From: Fimbriimonadaceae bacterium
GTDB taxonomy: Bacteria; Armatimonadota; UBA10988
Assembly (NCBI GenBank): GCA_020850355.1
Contig: JADZEX010000067.1
Span: 79,477-143,476 of the forward strand
DNA: 64,000 nucleotides
Reading direction: 5' to 3'
Position 1 is the first letter of the stretch. Each line of letters starts with the position of its first letter. Positions 32,764-42,300 of this stretch are shown here, in pieces. Below the pieces are notes generated by a model. That model ran no database searches, was not told where the DNA came from, and saw only the letters and a list, made by a program, of their open reading frames with translations. The position numbers and the translations under genes were made by a program.

Positions 32764-35181
32764 ATGGTATGGAACGACGCACTGGTCACTGGGGTGGTCA
32801 CCAGGATTGTGCCGTCGGGCGTGCTGGTTCGGTTGAGCGACGGGCGCCACGGCCGGATTCGTTGGCGCCAGTTCGCCACCCGCACGACGGACTTGCAGGC
32901 CAGCTTGGGTGAGGCTCGCCGCTACCAGCAGGACGCCACGGAGTTGCGCCTGGCCTGGATCAGCATGGCGCGCGATGGCCTGGAGCTGTCGCTGCGCCAG
33001 GCCGCTGAGCCGCCTTGGCCAGGTCATGCTCTCGACCAGGCGCTCGGCCGACCGGCGTTGGCGAAGGTGGTGCGGCTGGTCCAGCGCTTCGCGATCGCCA
33101 TGCTGGCCAACGGCGTCGAAGTGCGCGTCGAGATCGATTCGCTCGACGAGTTCCTGAGGTCTCACCGGCTACCGTCAGCGGAGCGCGCGCTGAACCTCGG
33201 TGACGAAGTCGAGGGGATCTTGCAGAGCTACAGCAACCCGGCTGGCTACCATGGACTCCCGCTGCTGTACCTCGATATGGTCGAGGCCCTGTCCGGTACT
33301 CCCGCACCCGGTGGCCGGGCGCCACGCCGACCGCGCGAGCTGACTCTTGAACCGGCTGGGCCGGCGGGCGGGGGACGGTCCGCCCAGGGCCTGGCGGTGC
33401 TGGTGGTGGAGGATGAGCCGGAGCCCAACCGCGCCCTCTGCGACCGGCTGCGACGCCGCGGCTGCGAGGTCGCGAGCGCCACTGGCTTGGACGACCTGCG
33501 TCGACTGGCTGCGGCCTGGGCGAACCAGGGGCGCCGGCCGCAGGTGGTACTTCTGGACCTCAACATCCCGAGCCCCGCGGACGGCCTGGCGGCGGTTGGG
33601 GTGATCAACCGGCAATGGCCGGCCTGCCGCCTGGTCGTCACCACCGCGCAGGTCGGCAGCCTGCCGGTTGCCCCCGACGACGGTTTGCTGGTGAGCGCGA
33701 TCGTCATGGGGATCCTGGACGACGAACGTCTGGACCGGCAGTTGACGACCGACCTGGAGCGCCATGGCTGGGAGCATCTGCGCCGGGAGATCCTGGGTCT
33801 GGAGGAGCCGACGGCGTTTGCCATCCGGCACGAGCTGGGGCATGGGCTGACCTTCACCGTGCGTTCCTCTGGCCCGGCCGAGAGCGCCTCCCAGGCCGAG
33901 ATTCGGGGGCTCTTGGCCGACCTGACGGTGCGGACTGGCGCTGCTGGAGCGGCGGTGATCTCGATGCATGCGATGCGCCGCGAACCTCGCATCGAGGCGG
34001 CCAGCGGCCTCTACCTGGGCGCCGCGGCGATCACCGATCCCAAGAACCAGACGCAGGTGCTGGCGAGCTGCATCAGTGACGTGTTGCTGGGCGAGATGGC
34101 CTACACCGAAGCCGAGATCAGCGATCGCCGCCACAGCCGCCACCACTTCCATGCGGCTATGCTCGGGGACTACCGTTACCTGATCGCGCTGCCGCTCCGG
34201 TCATCGGGCGCCCTGCGCCACGGGCTGTTTGTGGTCGATCCGCAACCGCCCGAAGGCGCCTCCGGGAGTGGCTACGCCGCGGCTCTGGCGGAGGTGCAAC
34301 GGACGGCCTGGGCGGTGGAAGCGGTGCTCAACGCCGCGGCACTGAGCGAGCGCAACCGGGTCGAGAGCGGTCTACTCCGGGCCGGGCTGATGCACGCCAG
34401 CATCTGGCATGACCTGGCTAAGCAGCTCTCGACCTTGCTGGGCCAGTCGGAGCGGCTCCTGGGGCTGGCGCCGGGCGACGTGACCTGGCCGGTCGAAGCT
34501 GGCGACCACCGCGAACTCCTGGCCCGCACCTGCAGCATGACCTCGCGGGCCCTGGATCTGAGCGTCTCCCATGACCGCCGGGCAGCCATCCCGCTGGAGA
34601 CGGTGCTGGACGCGGCCCTGGAGGCCGCCGGCCGGTGGCAGGAAGAGCGCCCTGCCGCGCAAGCCGTGGTGCTGCGTCGCGTACCGACCACCGGCATCGC
34701 CGCGTACTATTTGTGCCGTGGTAACGCCGACAGCTTGGAACGCGCCCTGCTGAACCTGCTGGTCAACGCCATCGAGCATCTGGATCGCGCGCTCCACAAG
34801 CCCGGCGAGGTGCGGCTAGGGCTGGAGATCGGCCCGACCACCGCCGAGACCCGCAGCGAACTGAGCGCCGTCCGGGGCATCGCGGATGAGGACTGCCCGG
34901 AATACGCCGCGGTGGTGTCGGTCGTGGACACTGGCCCGGGCATTCCGGCGTTCGTCCGAGAAGACATCTTCCGGCCGCTCTTCACCACCAAGTACGAAGT
35001 CGCAACCACAGACAAGGTCGAAAAGGAGGCGGGATCCGGCCTTGGGCTGGCCATCGTGCGGGCGTTGGTTGAGGGTGAAGCCGGGCTCGGCGGCTACGTC
35101 TATGTTGCGCGAGCGCCGCGCTTCGTTGGGACGACCTTCCGGGTTGTCCTGCCGGTGGAGCCCCAGGAGGAGCCGTCATGA
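32764..35181 (+). CDS. S1-like/receiver/GAF/ATPase hybrid signalling protein
   Basis: The protein has 805 residues from ATG 32764, with GAGAGGA a little far upstream. Residues 5-80 look like an S1-type OB fold (ALVTGVVTRIVPSGVLVRLS, then DGRHGRIRW). Residues 100-180 may be a second, weaker one. A linker leads to a receiver domain at 207-345 with acidic EDE (216-218) and phosphoacceptor candidate Asp265 in VVLLDLN, but the conserved lysine is missing. A GAF-like region (375-530) precedes a helical pair containing WHDLAKQL (His549) and a histidine-kinase ATPase: N box NLLVNAIEHL, G1 DTGPGIP (722-728), G2 GSGLGLAIV. There are no membrane segments. It overlaps the next gene by ATGA. I know of no named family with this architecture. 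Confidence 0.8.
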   Translation: MVWNDALVTGVVTRIVPSGVLVRLSDGRHGRIRWRQFATRTTDLQASLGEARRYQQDATELRLAWISMARDGLELSLRQAAEPPWPGHALDQALGRPALAKVVRLVQRFAIAMLANGVEVRVEIDSLDEFLRSHRLPSAERALNLGDEVEGILQSYSNPAGYHGLPLLYLDMVEALSGTPAPGGRAPRRPRELTLEPAGPAGGGRSAQGLAVLVVEDEPEPNRALCDRLRRRGCEVASATGLDDLRRLAAAWANQGRRPQVVLLDLNIPSPADGLAAVGVINRQWPACRLVVTTAQVGSLPVAPDDGLLVSAIVMGILDDERLDRQLTTDLERHGWEHLRREILGLEEPTAFAIRHELGHGLTFTVRSSGPAESASQAEIRGLLADLTVRTGAAGAAVISMHAMRREPRIEAASGLYLGAAAITDPKNQTQVLASCISDVLLGEMAYTEAEISDRRHSRHHFHAAMLGDYRYLIALPLRSSGALRHGLFVVDPQPPEGASGSGYAAALAEVQRTAWAVEAVLNAAALSERNRVESGLLRAGLMHASIWHDLAKQLSTLLGQSERLLGLAPGDVTWPVEAGDHRELLARTCSMTSRALDLSVSHDRRAAIPLETVLDAALEAAGRWQEERPAAQAVVLRRVPTTGIAAYYLCRGNADSLERALLNLLVNAIEHLDRALHKPGEVRLGLEIGPTTAETRSELSAVRGIADEDCPEYAAVVSVVDTGPGIPAFVREDIFRPLFTTKYEVATTDKVEKEAGSGLGLAIVRALVEGEAGLGGYVYVARAPRFVGTTFRVVLPVEPQEEPS

Positions 35182-38153
35182 GACCGCGTCGCAACTCCGA
35201 TGTGCTCTGGCTGATCGAGGACAACACCGCGTTCGCCAAAGAACTGATCGCTGCACTGGGCCAGCAAGGGCTGACCGGCCGGCACATCGACTACCGGGAG
35301 CTGGACCAGTTGACCGCCGACGAGGCGCGCCAATGCTTCGTGGCCTTGGTGGACCTGACGCTTCAGCAGCCAGGCGTCTCCGCCCCCGGTGACGCGGTTG
35401 GGCGCGGCCTGAAGGCCATCTCTAGCCTGACGGGTCGATTCGAGTCCCTCCGTGTGATCGCCTACACCGCCAACCGCTTTCGCGTCACACAGGAGAGTGA
35501 CGCCATCGAGGCCGGCGCCTACGATGCTGTCGCCCTCGGTGCACCAACGCCGGCCGCGATCGCGAAGCGGCTCCAGGCCCTGATCGAGCGGATTGGGCAA
35601 GAACGCGAGGAGCAGGGACGACTCGAGGAGATGCTCCGGGGGCGGCGCTGGGCCAGCGCCCTGCTCGATGTCTGGGGCGTCGGAGTCGCGGTGGTCGGAC
35701 GTCACGACCGGATCGCCTACACCGACGAGCGCCACCACCAGTTGACGCCGCCAGCCGGCACTCGCGGCCGGCGCACCTGTTACCAGACCTGGCACGGCTA
35801 CCAGCGGGCCTGTCTGCAGTGCGATGCGCGGACGGTGATGCCGCCGCAGGACGCGCCAGCCGAGTCCGAGTCGCTGAAAGTCGACCTGGTGGGCGAGCGG
35901 GTCCTGCACGCCTGGGTCCGCGCGGTTCCGCTGCGGGTCGCACCGGAAGACCAGCCCTTCGCCGCGATGGAGGCAGTGGTGCCACTGCACCAGCACGACC
36001 CGCTCGTCCATGGCGCGCCACTCCGGCTGCAGGCTGGCGCCCTGGCGCAGGCCGTGCTGTGTCACGCCGGGGCGCGGCGAGTGGCGATACTCGCCGTGGT
36101 CAGGCACAATGGCGTCGACCACTGCGAACTGCTCGCCGAAGCGTCGACCGAACCGCCGGTGACTGCTCGGCCAGAGCCTTCGCCGCTGCAGCAGATCGCG
36201 TTTGACCACTGGATTGAGGCCGCCCGCCAGAGCGGCTTGCCCCAGCGTGTGAAGCTCGATGTGTCTGCTGACCGGGCCGCAGAGACCTGGCAGTGGCAGC
36301 CGTACCCGGCTGCCGTCTACTTGCCGCTCCGCCTGACTCCTGAGCAGACGCCGTTCGGTTTCGTCCGCGTCGACCTCGACGCCGAGCCGGCAGCCGACCG
36401 GCCGGTGGTCGCGCCGCGGTTGGCGCAGGAGCTGGCGCATCTGCTGGCGTCTCGGTTGACGCGCCCGTACGAGCGCTGGAAGGAGCGCGACGAGTGCCGC
36501 AAGGCACTGGAGTGGGTGAGGGACGCCGTCGGCGTGGAGCGCCTGCGACTCTACCGAGCCCATGAGGACGGGACTTGGTTGTGGGGCTACCTGCACGCCG
36601 GCAGCGTGGTCAGCGACTTCGAGGCGACGCACATCCTGGTGCGGCAGGACCCGTCCAGCTACCGCACCTGCGTCCTGGACCGGCGGGCCAGCATCTTCGA
36701 CGGCACTTGCCCACTGTCACGCCAGGTCGGCGCCAGCATCTCGCGCATCGAGGTGCCGGTCTACGATGACCAGTGCAACCTAGTTGCCAAACTGAGCGCG
36801 GACAACGGTCAGCGGCCCGTCAGCGAGGAGCACCTGCGCAGCTTGTCACTGGCAGCCGCCGAGATCCGCGAACTGCTGTGCCGCACCTTCCTTATGCCCC
36901 CAAGCCGGCAGTACTGTGGCCAACTCAGCCACGCCCTCGACTGGAGCCGGCTGCAGGCCCGCGTCGCGTTGGCCAACTCCAGCGACCAGGCACTCGCATC
37001 GCTGACCCACGAGTTGATGACGCAGACCGGTGCCACCTCGGCTTACTTGCGGCTGTTGCGTGAGGACGGCTTCCTCTGGCTGGTCCGCGACACTGCCTTC
37101 GGCGACCTGAGCAAGGTCGTTCCCGAGAAGCACCCCTGGGGTCAGCGCAACTCGCTAGCGGCGATTGTCAGCCAAGATCGCGTACCGCGGACATTTGAAG
37201 GAGAAGACGATTGGGGCGAGCTTCTCGCCACCTGGGGTGGCCGAGCCGACCGCTCGCAACTGGAAAAGCAGGTAGCTGTCGGGGCCTTTCCGCTGATCGT
37301 CGGAAAAGAGGTCCTCGGCACGTTGCACCTGCACTCGGAGGTCGACGCCGGCTTCTTCCGCCCCGAAATCGTACGGGCCGCCGTCGAAGTCGCCTCGGAC
37401 ATTGCCCGCATTGTGCGTGATGTGCGGGACGCGGCGAACGCCGCCAGGGCCGCCCAGTTGCAACAGTGGCGGGACTTGGCCTTTCAGTTGGCGCACCAGA
37501 TCAAGAACCCGCTCTTCGCGCTCGTTCCGGCGGTGGCTGAGATCCGAACCTTGGTGGCCGCTGCCCCAGGAGGCGACCTGGCGGCAGCTCTGACTGACAC
37601 CGAGGCCGCCGTGGCACGGATCGAGCGCGTCGTCCAGGGCGTCATGGACTACGCCAAAGTCCAGGCCGTGCCCGAGGAACTATTGCCGCTGCCTACCGCG
37701 CAGGCCGTGTGGGTCCAGGCCGCGCGTGGCTGGCCGGCCGGCCATGGCATGTCTGCCGAGTTCGCCGGACCGGAAAACCTGCTCGCCACAGCCGACCGCA
37801 AGCTTCTCCAGACTGCCTTGGAGGCCCTCTTCACGAACTGCCAGCAACATGGGGGCAAGCAAGTGAAGGTCCGCGTCGATGGTCCATGTGTCGCGGGTGA
37901 GGACCCCTTTCCTGCGCTGGAGCGGTATGCTATGCTCAGCATTGAGGACTCGGGCACCGGGATCCCACCGGCATTGCGGCCGAAGCTGTTCCAGCCGTTT
38001 GGGTCGGCGCGCCCCGAGAGCACCGGCCTCGGGCTGGCTGCGGTGCGGCGGTTCATCGAGGCGATGGGCGGCCAGGTGACGGAGGACGGTCCTGGCGAGC
38101 TGTCTGGGGCACGCTTCCGGATCGGGTTGCCAATGGGCGACCCGTCGGGCTGA
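35178..38153 (+). CDS. Soluble receiver-PAS-GAF histidine kinase
   Basis: The protein has 991 residues, with AGGAGG before an ATG that overlaps the previous stop. An N-terminal receiver (1-135) keeps acidic Glu14-Asp15 and Asp59 (ALVDLTL) but lacks the conserved lysine. A coiled linker leads to a PAS-like domain with a Cys signature CYQTWHGYQRACLQC (201-215). Two GAF-like regions follow (about 260-460 and 475-755). The kinase core is canonical: H box LAHQIKNPL (His773), N box FTNCQQHG (Asn887), G1 DSGTGIP (from Asp924) and G2 STGLGLAAV. No membrane helices are present, so the signal is intracellular, and the Cys-containing PAS could sense redox or metal. It is the one kinase of the cluster with every catalytic box intact. 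Confidence 0.88.
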   Translation: MRPRRNSDVLWLIEDNTAFAKELIAALGQQGLTGRHIDYRELDQLTADEARQCFVALVDLTLQQPGVSAPGDAVGRGLKAISSLTGRFESLRVIAYTANRFRVTQESDAIEAGAYDAVALGAPTPAAIAKRLQALIERIGQEREEQGRLEEMLRGRRWASALLDVWGVGVAVVGRHDRIAYTDERHHQLTPPAGTRGRRTCYQTWHGYQRACLQCDARTVMPPQDAPAESESLKVDLVGERVLHAWVRAVPLRVAPEDQPFAAMEAVVPLHQHDPLVHGAPLRLQAGALAQAVLCHAGARRVAILAVVRHNGVDHCELLAEASTEPPVTARPEPSPLQQIAFDHWIEAARQSGLPQRVKLDVSADRAAETWQWQPYPAAVYLPLRLTPEQTPFGFVRVDLDAEPAADRPVVAPRLAQELAHLLASRLTRPYERWKERDECRKALEWVRDAVGVERLRLYRAHEDGTWLWGYLHAGSVVSDFEATHILVRQDPSSYRTCVLDRRASIFDGTCPLSRQVGASISRIEVPVYDDQCNLVAKLSADNGQRPVSEEHLRSLSLAAAEIRELLCRTFLMPPSRQYCGQLSHALDWSRLQARVALANSSDQALASLTHELMTQTGATSAYLRLLREDGFLWLVRDTAFGDLSKVVPEKHPWGQRNSLAAIVSQDRVPRTFEGEDDWGELLATWGGRADRSQLEKQVAVGAFPLIVGKEVLGTLHLHSEVDAGFFRPEIVRAAVEVASDIARIVRDVRDAANAARAAQLQQWRDLAFQLAHQIKNPLFALVPAVAEIRTLVAAAPGGDLAAALTDTEAAVARIERVVQGVMDYAKVQAVPEELLPLPTAQAVWVQAARGWPAGHGMSAEFAGPENLLATADRKLLQTALEALFTNCQQHGGKQVKVRVDGPCVAGEDPFPALERYAMLSIEDSGTGIPPALRPKLFQPFGSARPESTGLGLAAVRRFIEAMGGQVTEDGPGELSGARFRIGLPMGDPSG

Positions 38154-38225
38154 GCACGTGCGGGCGGGGTGGCAGACTGCGAGCGCGTTTGAGGCGGTAG
38201 CTGCTTCTCAGAGGGGAGGAGAGCG

Positions 38226-39341
38226 ATGCAGAACAGCGCGAAGTCGGAGCGCATCCGGTTTGGGTTCGTGGACGACGACCAGCAAGCAGTCACGGCTGCC
38301 CGCCGGATCGTCCGGGGGCACAACGACATCGACTGGATCGGCTTGTCTGTGTTCGCCGGCAGTTCCGCTGCCGACGTCCAAGCGGCACTGGACGCCGTCC
38401 GAGAGGCCCATTTGGATGTCCTGGCGGTGGATCTCTCGATGCCCTGGCCCGACACCCTATCCGAGCCGTGGAAGGCCGGCATTGAGTTCATGCGGATGGT
38501 CCAGGGCCTCGGCCTGCCGCTGATCCTGATTGGTCTCACGGCGCATGGAGATCGTGACGACATCAAGCTCGCCGCGGCCGGCGTGGGCTGCCTCTACTTG
38601 GTTGACAAGGGAGCAACTGCCCAGCAGGAACTGCCGCTGTGGATCCGGCTGGCGAACGAGCATCGGCGGCGGCAATGCGCTGAGCGCCTGGCTAGTCAGA
38701 TGCAATCTGACAGGGCTATCGCCGAGCGAGCGGCGCGTGTGCGCCAGTTCGTGCTTGATGCGGCGGCTGACTGCTGCCACGAAATGGGCACGTACGCCAC
38801 CGCCGCCAAAGCAGTTCTGGACACGCTGCCCGCCAGCGCGCTGAGTGCCACGGAACGAGAATGCCTGGCGCAAGCCCTGGAGCAACACGAGGAGGCGCGC
38901 GAGCGCCTCCGGTGGTTGCTACACCCCGCAGGCCGTGCTGCCGTACGGAGCTGGCAGGATCTCTACTCGCGGACGATCGAGCCATGCGTTGCGCGTTGCA
39001 TCAACTACCATGCAGGCGCCGGAATCCAGTTAGCGGCTGTTGTACCAGCGGCCGCAGCCGTCGTCGTCGAGGATGAGCAACTGCGCTGGCAAGTCTGGTG
39101 CGCCGTATACGAGGTCGGCAACTACTGCCAGACACACCGAATCCATACTGGAAGCATCGTCATCGAGAGCGACGTTGTCGGTTCGGAACTCGCACTAACG
39201 ATCTTCCTGCACGACGGATCTGGTCAGTTGCCGGCTTTCGGCCCACCCACCGACCTCAAGCTTCTGGGAGTGTCGGTGCCCGGCTGGACCATTAGCCAAA
39301 ACCAGACCACTGCCACCATGCGCCTACCGCTCGCTCCGTGA
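38226..39341 (+). CDS. Receiver protein with degenerate histidine-kinase-like C-terminus
   Basis: The protein has 371 residues from ATG 38226, preceded by GGGGAGGAG, 72 bp after the kinase. The receiver domain is complete: Asp16-18, phosphoacceptor Asp69 (AVDLSMP), Thr105 (GLTAHG) and Lys128 (YLVDKG). A helical region (165-235) with CCHEMGTYATAAKAVL resembles a dimerisation helix around His185. The last 110 residues look like a decayed ATPase: VYEVGNYC in place of the N box, HDGSG for G1 and TMRLPLAP as the final strand, with no G2 glycine cluster. It has no DNA-binding or other recognised output domain. It is the only receiver in the cluster with a full catalytic set, so it may be the phosphate acceptor. 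Confidence 0.8.
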   Translation: MQNSAKSERIRFGFVDDDQQAVTAARRIVRGHNDIDWIGLSVFAGSSAADVQAALDAVREAHLDVLAVDLSMPWPDTLSEPWKAGIEFMRMVQGLGLPLILIGLTAHGDRDDIKLAAAGVGCLYLVDKGATAQQELPLWIRLANEHRRRQCAERLASQMQSDRAIAERAARVRQFVLDAAADCCHEMGTYATAAKAVLDTLPASALSATERECLAQALEQHEEARERLRWLLHPAGRAAVRSWQDLYSRTIEPCVARCINYHAGAGIQLAAVVPAAAAVVVEDEQLRWQVWCAVYEVGNYCQTHRIHTGSIVIESDVVGSELALTIFLHDGSGQLPAFGPPTDLKLLGVSVPGWTISQNQTTATMRLPLAP

Positions 39342-39359
39342 GCTGGCTGGCTGGCCGTC

Positions 39360-42300
39360 TCAGCCGTTCGGGGCGGCCAGCCAACCCACCGCGTCGACAT
39401 TCCACGATCCGTTCAGCATCTCCATCTTCAGGCGGTGCCGGCCGGCCGAGAGGGTGAGTGGGCGGGACAGGCGGAACCAGCGCCAGTCGTCGGTAGTCCG
39501 AGCGAAGCCGCCGGTGGCAGCGAGTTGGACGACGCCGCTGACGCCGCGGAGGGGCTTGCCGTCGAGGTAGAGCTCGCGCAGCACTGGGCCGGTCTCGCTG
39601 CAGCCGCGGAGCAGCAGGTGGTAGGCGCCGGCGGTCGGGATGGTCAGCTCCCACTCCGCCCACTGGCCGGGGGTGTCCCAGTTGCAGTGCGCCACGCCGC
39701 CGCGGGCGCCGATCTTCTCGACGATGCGGCCCTTCACAGGGCCCTCGGCGACGGGTTGTTCGGCCTCGACCAGCAGCGCCGCGGCCGGCGGCTGCCAGGT
39801 CGCCGGGAGCTGCTCGGCGACTTCCGGTGCGATCGGCGTGCCGACCAGGCGGGCGGTGGTGCGAGGCCCTGGGGCGGTCACAGTGACATAGTGCGAGCCG
39901 GCCTCCAGCCACGGCCCGCGGGGGTCGGTCGAAACGAGGTTGTCGAGCGTACCCGGCACGTCGCCCACCATCACCTGGTAGCGCCCTGGCGCCGGCACGT
40001 CGCAGCGGCCCCACCAGGTGGCCCGCTCGCCGATCGCCAGCCGTTGCGCGTAGCCTTGGAGCTTGGCGCCCGCCAGGTCCAGCGCGGGCAGCGGGCGGTC
40101 CAAGAGCTCCGCCGGGCTGGTGCCGAAGGCGATGATGTGCTCGCCGGCCGGCAGGTTGAGGTGGAGCAGACCGCTGGCTGGGACGTGGCGTCCGGCGAGC
40201 GGTCGGCCATCCAGGAGCACCGCCGCGGGCGCCGCCGGGCAGGGCACGGAGGCCTGCAGTGGCTCCGTTGCGGCGAGGTCGAGCCGCGTGCCGGCGGCGG
40301 TCCGCAGCAGGCTGCCGGCGCACGGCCGGTCGCTCTGCCAGACGGGCCGCTGGCCGTCGGTCAGGTGGCGGCCGTCCTGCCAGGTGGCGGCGGCCAGCGC
40401 ACCACGGGCGTCGCGCGCCACCGCGGCCGCTGCGGCGTCGGTCCGCAGGTCCAGTCCGTGAACTTCCGGATCTTCGCGCCGCAGGACGATGCGCCAAGAC
40501 TGCTCACCGCCGGCGAGCTGCACCGCCAGGCCGCCGGTCGCCGGCGCGCGGGTCGCCTGCAAGGCTGGCGCGCCGCGGGTCACCTGCAACGCGGTCAGGA
40601 ACTCCTCGCGTTCGGACGGGTTGGCCGGCGTCGCGGTGAGGTGCCATTCGGGGACGTACCGCTCGGACGGCACCGGGTTGGTGCTGTAGCCCTGCACCGG
40701 CTCCACCGGGAAGTGGTCGGAGACGGCGATGCCAAGCTTGGCCGGGAGTAGAAAGCGACCGGCCAGGGAGGCCTGTCCGGCAGTCAGCCGGAAAGCCTGT
40801 GTGGCCGGGTCGACGGTCGGCGCGGCGACGGTGTGCAGAAGCCAGTCCCAGCGGGCGGCCCCGCCGCGGGCGGTGAGTTGGTCGTACACCAGCACGTACC
40901 CGGGCTTCAGGAACAGCAGCCGCCGACGAAACTGCTCGACGCGGCCGTCGTAGACCAACGGGCTGGCGATCTCACCGACGGTATGACCGGCAACCGGGGA
41001 ATCGAACCAGGCGGCGATCCGGCCATCGGCCCCGTCGCGGCGGGAGTTCTGGTCCCGACCGTCGACCAGGATGCTGTTGTGGGCGCGCGTCAGCACCGAC
41101 CACTTGCTGAAGTGCGGGCTGCCGAACCAGTCGTAGTGCCCGCCGTCGATCGCCAGCTTCTCACCGTAACCGTGCAGCACGAAGCTGTTGAGGTCCTCGT
41201 GCTGGTGGCCGGCGTAGAACGGGCCGCTCCGCATCGCCAGCGTCACGCCGTCGCGGCCGTCGAGGAGGTTGGTGTGATGGACTGCCCAGCCGATGTGGCG
41301 GTAGTGGATCGACGGCGGCAGGTCGACCGGTGGTCGCGGCTCGACCCCGTTGACAGCCTCGCGGACGCCGGCGTACCAGAGGCCGTAGGGATCGCCGACC
41401 CGTTCGGCCAGGGCGCGGACGTGCGCCGTCTGGGCCGGGCCGCGGCTGCCGTGGTTGGGCTGCCCGGTGTCGGCAAAGCTGACCGCCCAGGAGTTCGGCG
41501 GAGCGGTGTAGAGCGGGAAGCGGTCGGTCTGCGCCAGCCAGGGGTGCCGGAACAGGTCGACGCCGGCGACTTGCCGCACCAAGTCGCCGTAGCTGATCAC
41601 GAACGACAGCCCGTAGCCCCAGTAGGCGATGCCCTCGTTGTTGTCGCCCTGAAAGCCCAGCGTGCAGAGGAAGCGGCCGAGGTAGAGGTCGTAGACGTAG
41701 GCCGCCCAGCGCGCGGCGTCGGGCTCCTCGCCGTTCAGGACGAAGCCGCTCTCGGCCAGCCCGAACGCCTTCAGCCAGGCGTGGTTGTTGTTCTCGCCGC
41801 CGCGGAACGGTGAGAGGGCGGCCCAGAACTGCCGGGCGCGCGTCACCAGGGCCGCGCGGATGGTGGCTCGGTCAGCCTCATCAAGCTGCGGGTAGAGCGC
41901 ATCGTAGCTGTTGTTGAGCCCGCGCAGGAAGTGGTGGGCGCCGATGTCGCCACGGCTGTAGGCGCTGCCGCCGAGGGGGTCCCAGCGCGCGGCTTTCAGC
42001 GCCAGCTCGCGGCACCAGGCGATCACCTGCGGGTCGCCGGTGACGGCGGCGGCGCGGCCGAGGCGCTCCAGTCGGGTGCCCGCGGCGGACGTGATGCCGC
42101 CATGGGCACGGCCATACCATTCGATCCAGGTCGGCCAGCGCGGGTCGCCCTCGACCCAGACGGGACAGTCGTCGGCGATGCCCTGCCGGTAGAGGCCCTC
42201 GGCCGTCCGGACCAGGGCCGCCAGCCCGGTCGAACCCAGCCTGGCACGCTCGGCGGCGACGTCGACCAGACGTGGATGGGGCTTCGCCGCGAGCTGCTCC

